This document shows positions 34,313 through 42,996 of a stretch of DNA of 64,000 nucleotides, one piece after another. The translations under genes and the position numbers were made by a program. Positions within the stretch are counted from its first letter, which is position 1, and each line of letters starts with the position of its first letter. Source of the stretch: Pseudomonadota bacterium (GTDB taxonomy: Bacteria; Pseudomonadota; Gammaproteobacteria; Burkholderiales; Burkholderiaceae_C); the NCBI GenBank assembly GCA_018241265.1, contig JAFEEF010000008.1, positions 124,001 to 188,000 of the forward strand. Direction: 5' to 3'. The notes beneath the pieces were generated by a model that was given only the letters and a program-made list of their open reading frames with translations, searched no databases and was not told the origin of the DNA.

Positions 34313-35013
34313 GCACCGCGCTTCTCGGTACCAGGGGACTCACCGCCGCCTACGGCGACGCGCAGGCGCTGTTCGGCATCGACTTCGAGCTGCATGCCGG
34401 GGAGACGGTGGCGGTCATCGGTGCCAACGGTGCCGGCAAGAGCACCTTCCTGAAGGCGCTGACCGGTCTGGTCAAGGTTGCGGCCGAGATGGTCCGCTTC
34501 GATGGCATCGCCATCGGCGGCTCGGCGCCGGGCGCCATCGTGCGCCAGGGCCTGGCGATGGTGCCGGAAGGCCGCAGGCTCTTCCCCAGCCTCACGGTGG
34601 AGGAGAACCTGCTGATGGGCGCCCGGGCCCGCCGGCCGGGCCCGTGGACGCTGGAGCGGCTGTACGGCCTGTTCCCGATCCTGAAGGACAAGCGCGCCAA
34701 CCCGGGTACGGCCTTGTCCGGCGGCCAGCAGCAGATGGTGGCGATCGGCCGCGCGCTGATGAGCAACCCGCGGGTGCTGCTGTGCGACGAGCTGTCGCTG
34801 GGCCTGGCGCCCATCGTCGTCGCGGAGATCTACCGCTCGCTGCCCGTGCTCACGGCCGAAGGCATGAGCGTGGTGATCGTGGAGCAGGACGTGAGCACCG
34901 CGTGCAAGGTGTCGCAGCGCGTCTACTGCTTCCAGGAAGGGCGCGTCAGCCTGACCGGCGCGAGCGATGAACTGACGCGCGAGCAGATCAGCCTCGCGTA
35001 CTTCGGAGTTTGA
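34309..35013 (+). CDS. livF: Branched-chain-type ABC transporter ATPase LivF
   Basis: A 234-residue LivF-type ATPase. Walker A is GANGAGKST, the signature ALSGGQQQMVAIGRAL, Walker B VLLCDELSLGL, and MVPEGRRLFPSLTVEENLLMG is the LivF fingerprint. It overlaps livG by four bases and livH by the TGATG junction, so the four genes are made together. Confidence 0.93.
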   Translation: MSTALLGTRGLTAAYGDAQALFGIDFELHAGETVAVIGANGAGKSTFLKALTGLVKVAAEMVRFDGIAIGGSAPGAIVRQGLAMVPEGRRLFPSLTVEENLLMGARARRPGPWTLERLYGLFPILKDKRANPGTALSGGQQQMVAIGRALMSNPRVLLCDELSLGLAPIVVAEIYRSLPVLTAEGMSVVIVEQDVSTACKVSQRVYCFQEGRVSLTGASDELTREQISLAYFGV

Positions 35014-35903
35014 TGATGACCGCCTGGCTCGACGTCTTGATCCAGGGCATGCTGCTCGGCGGCCTCTACGCGCTCTTCGCGCTCGGCCTGTCGCTGATGT
35101 TCGGCGTGATGCGGCTGACCAACGTGGCCCATGGCGACATCGTCGTGCTGGCGGCGTTCGCGGCGATCGCCGGGGTGAGTGCCCTGGGCGGCACGTCCGG
35201 CTCGCCCTGGCCCCTGGTCGGCGTGAGCCTGCTGCTGTTGCCGCTGGCCTTCGGCTCCGGCTACGTCCTGCAGCGCCACGTGCTCAACGGCACGCTGGGG
35301 CGGGATCCGCTGCCTTCGATGGTGGTGACCTTCGGGCTGTCCATCGTCGTTCAGAACGCGCTGCTGCAGGCGTTCTCGGCCGACCCGCGCGCGCTGGACG
35401 TGGGTGAACTCGCGATCTCGAGCCTGCCGCTGCCCGGCGGCCTGGCGGTCGGCACGCTGCCGCTGGCGACGTTCGTGATCTCGCTGGCAGCCACGCTGGG
35501 CTTGCAGATGCTGTTCGGGCGAACCGCGCTCGGCCGCTCGTTCCGCGCCGTCTCCGACGACCGCGAGGTGGCGGAGCTGATGGGGCTGGACGCCCGCCGG
35601 GTCTATGCGCTGGCGACGGCGCTGGCCTTCACGCTGGTGGCCGTGGCCGGGGTGTTGCAGGCGATGCGCACGACCGTCTCGCCCGGGGACGGGCCGCTGC
35701 TGCTGTTGTTCGCCTTCGAGTCCGTGATCATCGGCGGCATGGGCTCGTTCTGGGGCACGCTGGTCGGCGCGCTGCTGCTCGGCGTCACGCAGCAGATCGG
35801 TTTCCAGTTCGATCCGGGATGGGGCATCTGGTTCGGTCACCTCGTGTTCCTGGCGGTGCTCGTCGTGCGTCCGCGGGGACTGTTTCCGAAGACCAGGGGC
35901 TGA
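35013..35903 (+). CDS. livH: Branched-chain-type ABC transporter permease LivH
   Basis: A 296-residue inner-membrane permease with about eight hydrophobic segments. The start region QGMLLGGLYALFALGLSLMFGVM and the TNVAHGDIVVLAAF motif are typical of LivH; the loop GRSFRAVSDDREVAELMGLD contacts the ATPases. The junction with livF is TTTGATGATGACC; the ATG at 35013 overlaps the livF stop and is chosen, with the ATG at 35016 equally possible. Confidence 0.92.
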   Translation: MMTAWLDVLIQGMLLGGLYALFALGLSLMFGVMRLTNVAHGDIVVLAAFAAIAGVSALGGTSGSPWPLVGVSLLLLPLAFGSGYVLQRHVLNGTLGRDPLPSMVVTFGLSIVVQNALLQAFSADPRALDVGELAISSLPLPGGLAVGTLPLATFVISLAATLGLQMLFGRTALGRSFRAVSDDREVAELMGLDARRVYALATALAFTLVAVAGVLQAMRTTVSPGDGPLLLLFAFESVIIGGMGSFWGTLVGALLLGVTQQIGFQFDPGWGIWFGHLVFLAVLVVRPRGLFPKTRG

Positions 35904-35904
35904 A

Positions 35905-36969
35905 ATGAACCAGCAAGCTCTCCTCGCCCGCGGCTTGACGCGGGGACGCACGCTCCCTTCCGAACGGCTCGGCGCCACTGCGGGGTCCGACGTTCGAGTG
36001 GATCGCGTGACGCGCCTGAGCCGCACCGCGGCTGTCGCGGGCGTCGTTCTCGTCCTCGTGGCGGCCACGCTGCCGGCCTGGGGCGAGTCCAGCACGATGC
36101 GCGACTTCGTCGAACTGGCCTGCACCTTCGTCTTCGCGATGATGTGGAACCTGCTGGCCGGCTACGGCGGCATGGTCTCGATCGGCCAGCAGGCCTTCTT
36201 CGGCTTGGGCGGCTACGGCATGCTCGTGCTCGCCGATGGGGCCGGCGTCAACCCGTTCGTCGCGATCGTGCTCGCAGCGCTGGCGTCCGCGGCCATCGCC
36301 TGGCCGCTGTCGTGGCTGGCATTCCGGCTGCAAGGCGGCTACTTCGCCATCGGCACCTGGGTCATCGCCGAAGTGCTGCGTCTGTCGGTGGCCAACGTGT
36401 CGGCGGTAGGGGGCGGTTCCGGCACCAGCCTCACCGCGCTGGCGGGCCTGTCCAAGGCCGCGCGCGAAAGCATCACCTACTGGATGGCGCTGGGCTGCGT
36501 CGTGGCCACCGTCGCGGGCGTCTACCTCTTCCTGCGCAGCAAGCAAGGCCTGGCGCTGATGGCGATCCGCGACAACGAGACCGCCGCCGAAAGCCAGGGC
36601 ATCGCCGTGGGCCGCATGAAGCTGGTGGTTTATCTGGTGGCCGCCGGCGGCGCCGCACTGGCGGGCGGCCTGTACTTCGTCAGCACGCTGCGCATCAGCC
36701 CCGATGCCGCCTTCAGCGTCAACTGGACCGCCTTCGCGATCTTCATGGTGGTGATCGGCGGCATCGGTCGCATCGAAGGGCCGATCGTCGGCACGCTGGT
36801 GTTCTTCTTCCTCAACAAGGCGTTCAGCGCTTACGGCACCTGGTACCTGATGGGGCTCGGGCTGCTCGCCATCGTCGTGACCCTGTTCTTCAAACAAGGC
36901 CTGTGGGGCTGGATTCAGCAGCGCCATGGCTGGGTGCTGTTTCCCACGCAGCGCCGGTTGCGCCACTGA
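35905..36969 (+). CDS. livM: Branched-chain-type ABC transporter permease LivM
   Basis: A 354-residue inner-membrane permease with around ten hydrophobic segments. Family marks are NLLAGYGGMVSIGQQAFFGL, FRLQGGYFAIGTWVIAEV and the ATPase-contact loop MAIRDNETAAESQGI. It has an extra N-terminal tail of about 40 polar, Arg-rich residues before the first membrane segment, longer than usual; a later start is possible but no better ribosome site was seen. It begins right after the livH stop and closes the transporter set. Confidence 0.91.
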   Translation: MNQQALLARGLTRGRTLPSERLGATAGSDVRVDRVTRLSRTAAVAGVVLVLVAATLPAWGESSTMRDFVELACTFVFAMMWNLLAGYGGMVSIGQQAFFGLGGYGMLVLADGAGVNPFVAIVLAALASAAIAWPLSWLAFRLQGGYFAIGTWVIAEVLRLSVANVSAVGGGSGTSLTALAGLSKAARESITYWMALGCVVATVAGVYLFLRSKQGLALMAIRDNETAAESQGIAVGRMKLVVYLVAAGGAALAGGLYFVSTLRISPDAAFSVNWTAFAIFMVVIGGIGRIEGPIVGTLVFFFLNKAFSAYGTWYLMGLGLLAIVVTLFFKQGLWGWIQQRHGWVLFPTQRRLRH

Positions 36970-37144
36970 CCCCCGCTCCACAACATCGCCGTACGCTGGG
37001 CGCCGCCGATGATGTCGTGCGCCATCGTCCCAGCCATGAGACGGTGAGTTGGCACTGCGCCCGCTTTAACGGGCGACGGTTCGCCCTCATCATGACCCTT
37101 GTGCGGGCGCATCCTGCGCTCGCCGAAGTCCCAAGGAGCCCACG

Positions 37145-38041
37145 ATGAAGAAGATTCTCTCGACGCGCAGCGCCCCGGGCCGCCACTGGGTCGGCAACGG
37201 CTTTCCGGTGCATGGCATGTTCGGCTACGGCAACGAGGACGGCGGCGCCGCCGAGCGCAGCCCCTTCCTGCTGCTGGACTACGCCGCGCCGACGCGCTTC
37301 GAACCCACCAGCGATCGTCGCGGCGTGGGCCAGCACCCGCACCGCGGCTTCGAGACCGTGACCATCGTCTATGACGGCGAGGTCGAGCACCGCGACTCGA
37401 CCGGGCAAGGCGGTGTGATCGGTCCCGGCGACGTGCAGTGGATGACGGCCGGCGCCGGCATCCTGCACGAAGAGTTCCACTCGACGAACTACGCCAAGAC
37501 GGGCGGGCCGTTCGAGATGGTGCAACTCTGGGTCAACCTGCCGGCGAAGGACAAGATGACGCCGCCGGGCTACCAGGCCATCGTCGACAGCGACATTCCG
37601 CAGCGAACCTTGCGCGATGCCGCGGGCGAGGTCGCCGGCCAGGTGCGCGTGATCGCCGGCGAATACGACGATGGGTCCGGTCCGGTCCGGGGCCCGGCCC
37701 GCACCTTCACGCCGATCAATGTGTGGGATGTGCGCGTGCAGGCCGGCCGCAGCGTGTCGCTGGCGCAGCCCGAGGGCTGGACGAGCCTGCTGGTGGTGCT
37801 CGACGGCACGGTGCAGGTGGGCGGCGAGACCGTGCTGCGCGCCGCGCAGATGGCCACGCTGTCGGCCGAAGGGCGCGAGATCGCGATCGAGGCCAGCGGC
37901 GACGCCAAGCTGCTGTTGCTGTCGGGCGAGCCGATAGCCGAGCCGGTGGTCGGCTACGGCCCGTTCGTGATGAACAGCGAGGCCGAGATCCGCCAGGCGA
38001 TCGCCGACTTCAACGGCGGCAGGTTCGGCCGCATGCAGTAG
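37145..38041 (+). CDS. Pirin-family protein (copy 1)
   Basis: A 298-residue pirin with two cupin domains. The metal site of the N-terminal cupin is visible in GVGQHPHRGFETVTIVYDGEVEHRDS and GAGILHEEFH. The second half contains LLVVLDGTVQVGGE. Pirins include quercetinases and redox-linked proteins; many lack a proven function. A strong site, AAGGAGCCCACG, sits before the ATG. It has a paralogue at 58381 and a remnant at 57399. It stands alone between livM and a convergent redoxin gene, separated from the latter by a hairpin. Confidence 0.88.
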   Translation: MKKILSTRSAPGRHWVGNGFPVHGMFGYGNEDGGAAERSPFLLLDYAAPTRFEPTSDRRGVGQHPHRGFETVTIVYDGEVEHRDSTGQGGVIGPGDVQWMTAGAGILHEEFHSTNYAKTGGPFEMVQLWVNLPAKDKMTPPGYQAIVDSDIPQRTLRDAAGEVAGQVRVIAGEYDDGSGPVRGPARTFTPINVWDVRVQAGRSVSLAQPEGWTSLLVVLDGTVQVGGETVLRAAQMATLSAEGREIAIEASGDAKLLLLSGEPIAEPVVGYGPFVMNSEAEIRQAIADFNGGRFGRMQ

Positions 38042-38055
38042 ATCGATCGCGCCAC

Positions 38056-38081
38056 GCGGCGTCTCGCGATCGAGACGCCGC
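38056..38081. terminator. Bidirectional hairpin after pirin gene
   Basis: A perfect 11-bp stem, GCGGCGTCTCG with CGAGACGCCGC, around a CGAT loop between the convergent pirin and redoxin genes. There is no clear T-run on either side, but position and strength favour a terminator. Confidence 0.6.
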
Positions 38082-38100
38082 ACCTCGAGGCCGGACCGCG

Positions 38101-38649
38101 TCAGTCGCCGTCTGCGATGAGCGTCGCGATGGCGGCGCCCAGGGCCAGATCCTCCACCGCGCCGAAGGCATGCTGGCGCAGGTCGCCGTGGCGGTCGATC
38201 AGCAGCAGCGTTGGCGTGCCCTGCATGCCGTAGGTCGCCATCGTGACCGGAATCGGATCGCGCGCATCGGCACCGGGCGCATCGACGCCGACCGGAAACG
38301 CGATGCGGTACTCGTGCAGGAAGGCCTGCAGCGAGACCGGCGTCATCGCGGCGTGGTGTTCGAATACCGTGTGCAGACCGATCACGGCCACCTCCGACGC
38401 CGCGAACGTCGCGTGGACGCGCTGGGCCTGCGGCAAGCCGTGGTGCACGCAGGCCGGGCACAACATCTGGAACGCGTGCACCACGACCACCTTGCCGCGC
38501 AAGCCGTCGAGCTGCAGCGCTCGGGTCGTGTTGAACCACTCGCGGATCGTCCACGGCGGCGCGGGCCGGCCCGGCGGGCTCAAGCCGAACACGCTGCGCG
38601 CGGTGCGATGCACGGCGTCACGGTCTGAACGTGGAGAAGACGTAGTCAT
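38101..38649 (-). CDS. Redoxin / thiol peroxidase-like protein with CPAC
   Basis: A 182-residue thioredoxin-fold protein with the redox motif in FQMLCPACVHHG (CxxC) at about residue 65, then the cis-Pro region YGMQGTPTLLLIDRHGD. No signal peptide is seen, so it is probably cytoplasmic, unlike exported TlpA/ResA proteins. The start at 38649 has GGAAGGATC before it. It is divergent from a HxlR-type regulator 177 bp away, which suggests control by thiol-reactive compounds such as quinones; that link is inference. Confidence 0.82.
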   Translation of the reverse strand: MTTSSPRSDRDAVHRTARSVFGLSPPGRPAPPWTIREWFNTTRALQLDGLRGKVVVVHAFQMLCPACVHHGLPQAQRVHATFAASEVAVIGLHTVFEHHAAMTPVSLQAFLHEYRIAFPVGVDAPGADARDPIPVTMATYGMQGTPTLLLIDRHGDLRQHAFGAVEDLALGAAIATLIADGD

Positions 38650-38826
38650 GATCCTTCCGCGCGGTATGGCATTGAAAGCATGCGGCCGTGGCGTTCGCGC
38701 CGAAGGCACGCCCTTGAATGCCTTTGCGCATCGAGCACTCCTAGAATCGGCGTCATTGCAGCATGCAGCGATGCGCCTGAACAGCAGGCACGAAACGGTG
38801 CCCCCGGCACTTTCAGGTGTCGATCC

Positions 38827-39156
38827 ATGGATCTGACGAGAGCGCAGGCGATGCCGCCGAAGCCCAACGTGGCGCGCATGGTCGAAGACATCGTCGGCTG
38901 CAAGTGGTCGCTGGCGGTGCTCGGCGCGGTGCGCGGCGGCGTCTGCCGGCCCGGTGCGATCGAGCATGCCATCGAGGGCCTGTCGAAGAAGGTGCTCAAC
39001 GAGCGTCTGAGCAAGCTCGTGCGCTTCGGCATTCTCGAGAAGCAGGCCTATCCCGAATTGCCGCCGCGCGTCGAGTACAGGTTCACCCCGTTCGGCGACA
39101 AGTTCCTCGGCGTGCTGGACGGCATCGACGCGCTGCAGCGCGAGATCGAGCGCTGA
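38827..39156 (+). CDS. HxlR-family transcriptional regulator
   Basis: A 109-residue winged-helix regulator. The core runs from VEDIVGCKWSLAVLGAV through GLSKKVLNERLSKLVRFGILE and ends with YRFTPFGDKFLGVLDGI. Cys25 lies at the start of the fold, where several HxlR proteins (for example YodB) sense quinones or aldehydes through a thiol. It probably controls the divergent redoxin gene, and possibly neighbours. The start at 38827 is chosen because the family fold begins soon after; upstream in-frame sequence is Arg-rich and non-coding in character. Confidence 0.85.
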   Translation: MDLTRAQAMPPKPNVARMVEDIVGCKWSLAVLGAVRGGVCRPGAIEHAIEGLSKKVLNERLSKLVRFGILEKQAYPELPPRVEYRFTPFGDKFLGVLDGIDALQREIER

Positions 39157-39175
39157 TCGCGGTGCCGAGCCCCGC

Positions 39176-40225
39176 TCAGGTGCTCTCGCGGGCCACGATC
39201 GCGTAGTCGACCGGGACCAGCGTTCGAGGCCGCCGCGGGTCGTCGATCAGCTCCAGCAGCAGCCGCGCGCAAGCCATGCCGATCGCGCGGAAGTCGACCT
39301 GGACGGTGCTCATGGACGGAATCAGGTGCGCGGCCATGTCGTGGTTGCCGTAGCCCATGATGGCCACGCGCCCCGGCACGGCCAGCCCCAAGCGCTGGCA
39401 TTCCAGCACGGCGCCCGCGGCCGGAACGTCGCTGAAGAACGCCAGGGCATCGTGCTCCAGGCCTTGCCGGTTCAGTTCGCGCACGACGGATGCGCCGTCT
39501 TCCATCGTGAGCGGGCTGGGAATGGGCAGCACGATGCTCGAAACCTGGACGCCCGGGTGTTCGGCCGCGGCCTGCCGCATGCCCTCGAACTGCAGCATGA
39601 AGCGCGGTACCGCAACCGGCATGACCACCGCGATGCGACGGCGCCCGCGCTCGATCAGGTGGCGGGCGATGTCGCGGCCCATGGCTTCGTGCGAATAACC
39701 CGCGCCATACGTGACGCGGGGATCGTTGAGGTCGGCGAACTCGCACAGCGGAATGCCGGCGGACTGAAGACTGCGGCCGTTGGCAGCCTCGCCGCCCGTC
39801 GGCACCCTGAGCACGCCGCTGGGCCGCCAGCCGAGCAGCATCTGCGCGAGCCTCGCCTCGCGCGCCGGGTCGTAGCGCGTCTCGCCCACCAGCACGCTGT
39901 AGCCCAGCGGTTCGAGCACGTCGGTCAAGCCGGTGTGGATCTGGTGGTACGGGATCACCGAGAGCTGCGGCATGAGGAAGCCGATCATCCTGCTGCGCGT
40001 GGTCCTGAATCCCACCGCCGCGTTGTTGGGGATGTAGCCCAGCGCGTCGATGGCGCGCTGCACCTGGGCTCGAAGGTCCGGCGACACCGCGTTCGGCGAG
40101 TTGATCACCCGCGACACCGTCATCGCGCTCACCCCGGCGGCCACGGCCACGTCCTTGACCGTCGCGCGGGTGAAGGACGGTTGTTCCTGTTCCCCCGAGG
40201 GGCGGTCGTCGTCGGCGGATGGCAT
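39176..40225 (-). CDS. LacI-family transcriptional regulator
   Basis: A 349-residue repressor-type regulator. The HTH and hinge are at about 20-75: TVKDVAVAAGVSAMTVSRVIN and the hinge GYIPNNAA, with the effector domain behind. The start at 40225 follows AAGGAGAACTGCC. It is divergent from the SDR-ThDP-ALDH-MFS unit, and two copies of a palindrome with TGTTAACA lie between them, which should be its operators. LacI proteins near aromatic clusters of this type usually respond to an acid or sugar-like inducer; the inducer here is unknown. Confidence 0.9.
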   Translation of the reverse strand: MPSADDDRPSGEQEQPSFTRATVKDVAVAAGVSAMTVSRVINSPNAVSPDLRAQVQRAIDALGYIPNNAAVGFRTTRSRMIGFLMPQLSVIPYHQIHTGLTDVLEPLGYSVLVGETRYDPAREARLAQMLLGWRPSGVLRVPTGGEAANGRSLQSAGIPLCEFADLNDPRVTYGAGYSHEAMGRDIARHLIERGRRRIAVVMPVAVPRFMLQFEGMRQAAAEHPGVQVSSIVLPIPSPLTMEDGASVVRELNRQGLEHDALAFFSDVPAAGAVLECQRLGLAVPGRVAIMGYGNHDMAAHLIPSMSTVQVDFRAIGMACARLLLELIDDPRRPRTLVPVDYAIVAREST

Positions 40226-40299
40226 CGGCAGTTCTCCTTGCAAGGTTCCCGCGGGCGCAATCTAAGGGTTTATCCTAGATCGCCGTGTCCGAGTGCCTG

Positions 40300-40309
40300 A
40301 TGTTAACAT
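40300..40309. promoter_or_regulatory. LacI operator candidate O1
   Basis: ATGTTAACAT is a perfect 10-bp palindrome, followed by TACCAA. It lies nearer to the regulator gene. The same TGTTAACA core and trailing TTACCAA recur 101 bp away. Confidence 0.6.
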
Positions 40310-40400
40310 TACCAAATCGGTTCTCGACAAGGGCCGAAAAGGACCAAGAGAAGCACCAAGAGGTCGACCTGCGGGTCCATTTTTTGGGTGTCGTTTGTTA

Positions 40401-40410
40401 ATGTTAACAG
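40401..40410. promoter_or_regulatory. LacI operator candidate O2
   Basis: ATGTTAACAG, with the perfect core TGTTAACA (40402-40409), followed by TTACCAA. It is 53 bp ahead of the SDR start codon, where a bound repressor would block transcription. The pair with O1 would allow looping. Confidence 0.6.
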
Positions 40411-40463
40411 TTACCAATCTCTCGGCAGGCCGGCGCCGCCGAAAGGATCCGAAAGGCCAACCT

Positions 40464-41231
40464 ATGAACACGCTGAACATCAAGGCCCAGTCCGTGCTCG
40501 TCACCGGCGGTTGCGGCGGCATCGGGCTGGGTGTGGGCCAGGCCTTTGCCGAACAGGGCAAGCAGGTGTGGCTGGTCGATCGCAACACGGCCGGCGCCCA
40601 GGCGCTGACCGAGCGCTTTCCCAACGTGAAGACGCTGGAGATCGACCTCGGCGACTTCGCCCAGGTCGAGCATCGGTTGGGCCCGCTGCTCGCGGGCGAG
40701 GACGCGCCCGAGGTGCTCGTCAACGGCGTGGGCTGGTCGCCCAAGTACAAGGCGCCCGGCGAGCGCTGGACACCCTGGAACATGCCCATCGCGCATTGGC
40801 GCGAGGTGCTGTCGGTGAACCTGGATTCAGTGTTCCTGACCACCGCGCTGGCGCTGCCGCGCATGATCGAGCGCCGCTACGGCCGCATCATCAACATCAT
40901 CTCGCTGGCTGCGCGCATGGGCGGCGGCGGCGTGGCGCCGGTGCATTACGTCACCGCCAAGACGGCGCTGCTGGGCCTGACGCGCGTCACCGCGCAGGAA
41001 GTCGGACCGCACGGCGTCACCGTCAACGGCATCAACCCCGGCCGCATCGACACGCCGATGATCCACGACGTGCCCGACGAAGTGAACCAGGCCATCGCCA
41101 AGAGCCTGCCGCTGCGCCGCCTGGGCACGCCGGCCGACGTCGCCGGCTCGGCACTCTTTCTCGCCTCGGACCTCGCCGACTACCTGACCGGCGTGGTGGT
41201 CGAGGTCAACGGCGGCGGCTACATGCTCTGA
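40464..41231 (+). CDS. Short-chain dehydrogenase/reductase
   Basis: A 255-residue SDR that oxidises or reduces an alcohol/ketone pair with NAD(P). The cofactor motif is TGGCGGIG (about 14-21), an Asp after the second strand (WLVDRN) favours NAD, the catalytic Ser is in NIISLAARMG and the YxxxK is in HYVTAKTAL. Upstream AAAGGCCAACCT gives a modest ribosome site. It is the first gene after the twin LacI operators and probably dehydrogenates the growth substrate or an early intermediate before the ThDP enzyme. Confidence 0.9.
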   Translation: MNTLNIKAQSVLVTGGCGGIGLGVGQAFAEQGKQVWLVDRNTAGAQALTERFPNVKTLEIDLGDFAQVEHRLGPLLAGEDAPEVLVNGVGWSPKYKAPGERWTPWNMPIAHWREVLSVNLDSVFLTTALALPRMIERRYGRIINIISLAARMGGGGVAPVHYVTAKTALLGLTRVTAQEVGPHGVTVNGINPGRIDTPMIHDVPDEVNQAIAKSLPLRRLGTPADVAGSALFLASDLADYLTGVVVEVNGGGYML

Positions 41232-41283
41232 CCGCGCGCGCCTGATCGACAACCCCTTTCCAAGATTCCCAAGGAGAACCCCC

Positions 41284-42960
41284 ATGAAACTTTCCGGTGC
41301 CGACGCCTTCGTGCGCATGTTCAAGGGCCATGGCGTGACCCACATGTTCGGCCTGCCCGGCGACAGCCTGGGCCTGTACGACGCCATCTTCCGCGACGGC
41401 GCCATCCGGCACGTGCTGGTGCGCCACGAGCAGGCCGCCGCCCACATGGCCGACGCCTACGCCCGCGTCACCGGCCGTGTCGCGGTGTGCGACGCCTCGT
41501 CGGGGCCGGGCGTGACCAATCTGGTCACCGCGCTGGCCACGGCGCACGCCGACTCGATCGGCGTGGTGGCCATCACCACCACCTCGCCGACCGGCTTCCG
41601 CCAGCGCGGCAACTTCCAGGAACTGGACCAGCGTGCGCTGCTCGGCAGCATCGCCAAGACCGTGATCGAGATCGACAACCCGGCGCGCGTGCCCGAACTC
41701 ACCAAGCGCGCCTTCCGCATCGCATCGACCGGGCGGCCTGGCGTCGTGGTGCTGAACGTGCCGATGGACGTGTTCCTCGGCCAGGCCGAGTTCAGCGACG
41801 CCGAACTCGCCTGCGACGCGCGCTTCGGCGTCTTCCCCGCGCTGCGCGTGCGGCCCGCCGATGGCGAGGCGAAGAAGGTGCTGGAACTGCTGCGCAAGGC
41901 GAAGAAGCCGGTCATCTGGTGCGGCGGCGGCGTGGTGACCGCCGGCGCTTCCTTGGCCATCCAGGCGCTGGCCGAGGCCACCGGCGTGCCCGTGACCACC
42001 ACCTACATGGGCAAGGGCTCGCTGCCCGAGAACCATCCGCTCTCGCTCGGTCCGGCCGGGCTGCTGGGCCGCCCGATGACCAACAAGTACCTGGCCGACG
42101 TGGACCTGGTGCTGGCCATCGGCACGCGCTTCACCAACGTCGACACCGCCAACTGGAACATCCCCAAGCGCGGCACCGCCATCGTGCAGGTGGACATCGA
42201 CCCGGCCGAACTCGGCAAGAACTACGACGTGCTGCACTCGGTGTGGGCCGATGCCAAGCTGTTTGCCGAGGAACTGGCCGCGCTGGCCGCCCAGGGCCCC
42301 AAGATCACCGAGAAAGCGCGCGCCGAAGTCAGCGCCATCCGTGCCGCCTGGCTGGCCGAGCGCGGGCCCGACAGCGCGCAGGCGCAGTACAGCCAGGACG
42401 AGCCGGTGCACCCGCTGCAGGCCATGCGCGCGCTGCGCGAGGCCATGGGGCCGGAGGACACGCTGATCTGCGACTCGGGCTTCAACCAGATCTGGGGCGG
42501 CCAGTACTTCGAGGTGACGCGCCCCGGTCGCAGCTACGTCGGCCCGCGCGGCATGGGCACCATGGGCTTCGCGTTCCCGGCGGCCATCGGCGCCAAGATC
42601 GCCGAGCCGAACCGGCGCTTCGTGGCGCTGGCCGGCGACGGCGGCTTCATGATGCTCGTCCACGAGCTCGAGACCGCCGTGCGCATGAAGACGCCGGTCG
42701 TGGTGTGCGTGCTCAACAACCGCAGCCTCGAGTACTGCAAGGCCGCCCAGACGGGGCTGCTGGGCCAGCGCTACATCTCCACCGACCTGGGCGACTCCAA
42801 CTTCGCCGAGATCGCCAAGGCCTTCGGCGCCCACGGCGTGCGCGTCACGCGCAGCGCCGAGCTGCCCGGCGTGCTGAAGCAGGCGCTCGACTCGGACGTC
42901 GTCACCGTGGTCGAAGTGATCACCCCCGATGTCGCCAAGCCGGACGGCGTGCCGTTCTGA
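41284..42960 (+). CDS. Thiamine diphosphate-dependent enzyme, acetolactate synthase-like
   Basis: A 558-residue ThDP enzyme with three domains. The catalytic Glu is in LVRHEQAAAHMADAYARVTG, the ThDP/Mg motif runs from ALAGDGGFMM to VLNNRS, and the central domain has WCGGGVV. The layout suits acetolactate synthase, benzoylformate decarboxylase and benzaldehyde lyase alike. Neighbouring aldehyde dehydrogenase and SDR genes favour a C-C cleaving role that yields an aldehyde (decarboxylase or lyase) rather than amino-acid synthesis; no regulatory small subunit gene is present. AAGGAGAACCCCC precedes the ATG. Confidence 0.88.
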   Translation: MKLSGADAFVRMFKGHGVTHMFGLPGDSLGLYDAIFRDGAIRHVLVRHEQAAAHMADAYARVTGRVAVCDASSGPGVTNLVTALATAHADSIGVVAITTTSPTGFRQRGNFQELDQRALLGSIAKTVIEIDNPARVPELTKRAFRIASTGRPGVVVLNVPMDVFLGQAEFSDAELACDARFGVFPALRVRPADGEAKKVLELLRKAKKPVIWCGGGVVTAGASLAIQALAEATGVPVTTTYMGKGSLPENHPLSLGPAGLLGRPMTNKYLADVDLVLAIGTRFTNVDTANWNIPKRGTAIVQVDIDPAELGKNYDVLHSVWADAKLFAEELAALAAQGPKITEKARAEVSAIRAAWLAERGPDSAQAQYSQDEPVHPLQAMRALREAMGPEDTLICDSGFNQIWGGQYFEVTRPGRSYVGPRGMGTMGFAFPAAIGAKIAEPNRRFVALAGDGGFMMLVHELETAVRMKTPVVVCVLNNRSLEYCKAAQTGLLGQRYISTDLGDSNFAEIAKAFGAHGVRVTRSAELPGVLKQALDSDVVTVVEVITPDVAKPDGVPF

Positions 42961-42996
42961 CCCACCTTCATCAAGTCCAGCGAGCGGAGCGACACC

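Noticed and set aside
37050-37064. TGGCAC sequence before the pirin gene as a sigma-54 promoter
   Set aside because: The -12 position reads CCGC rather than TTGC, and no activator site or enhancer is nearby.
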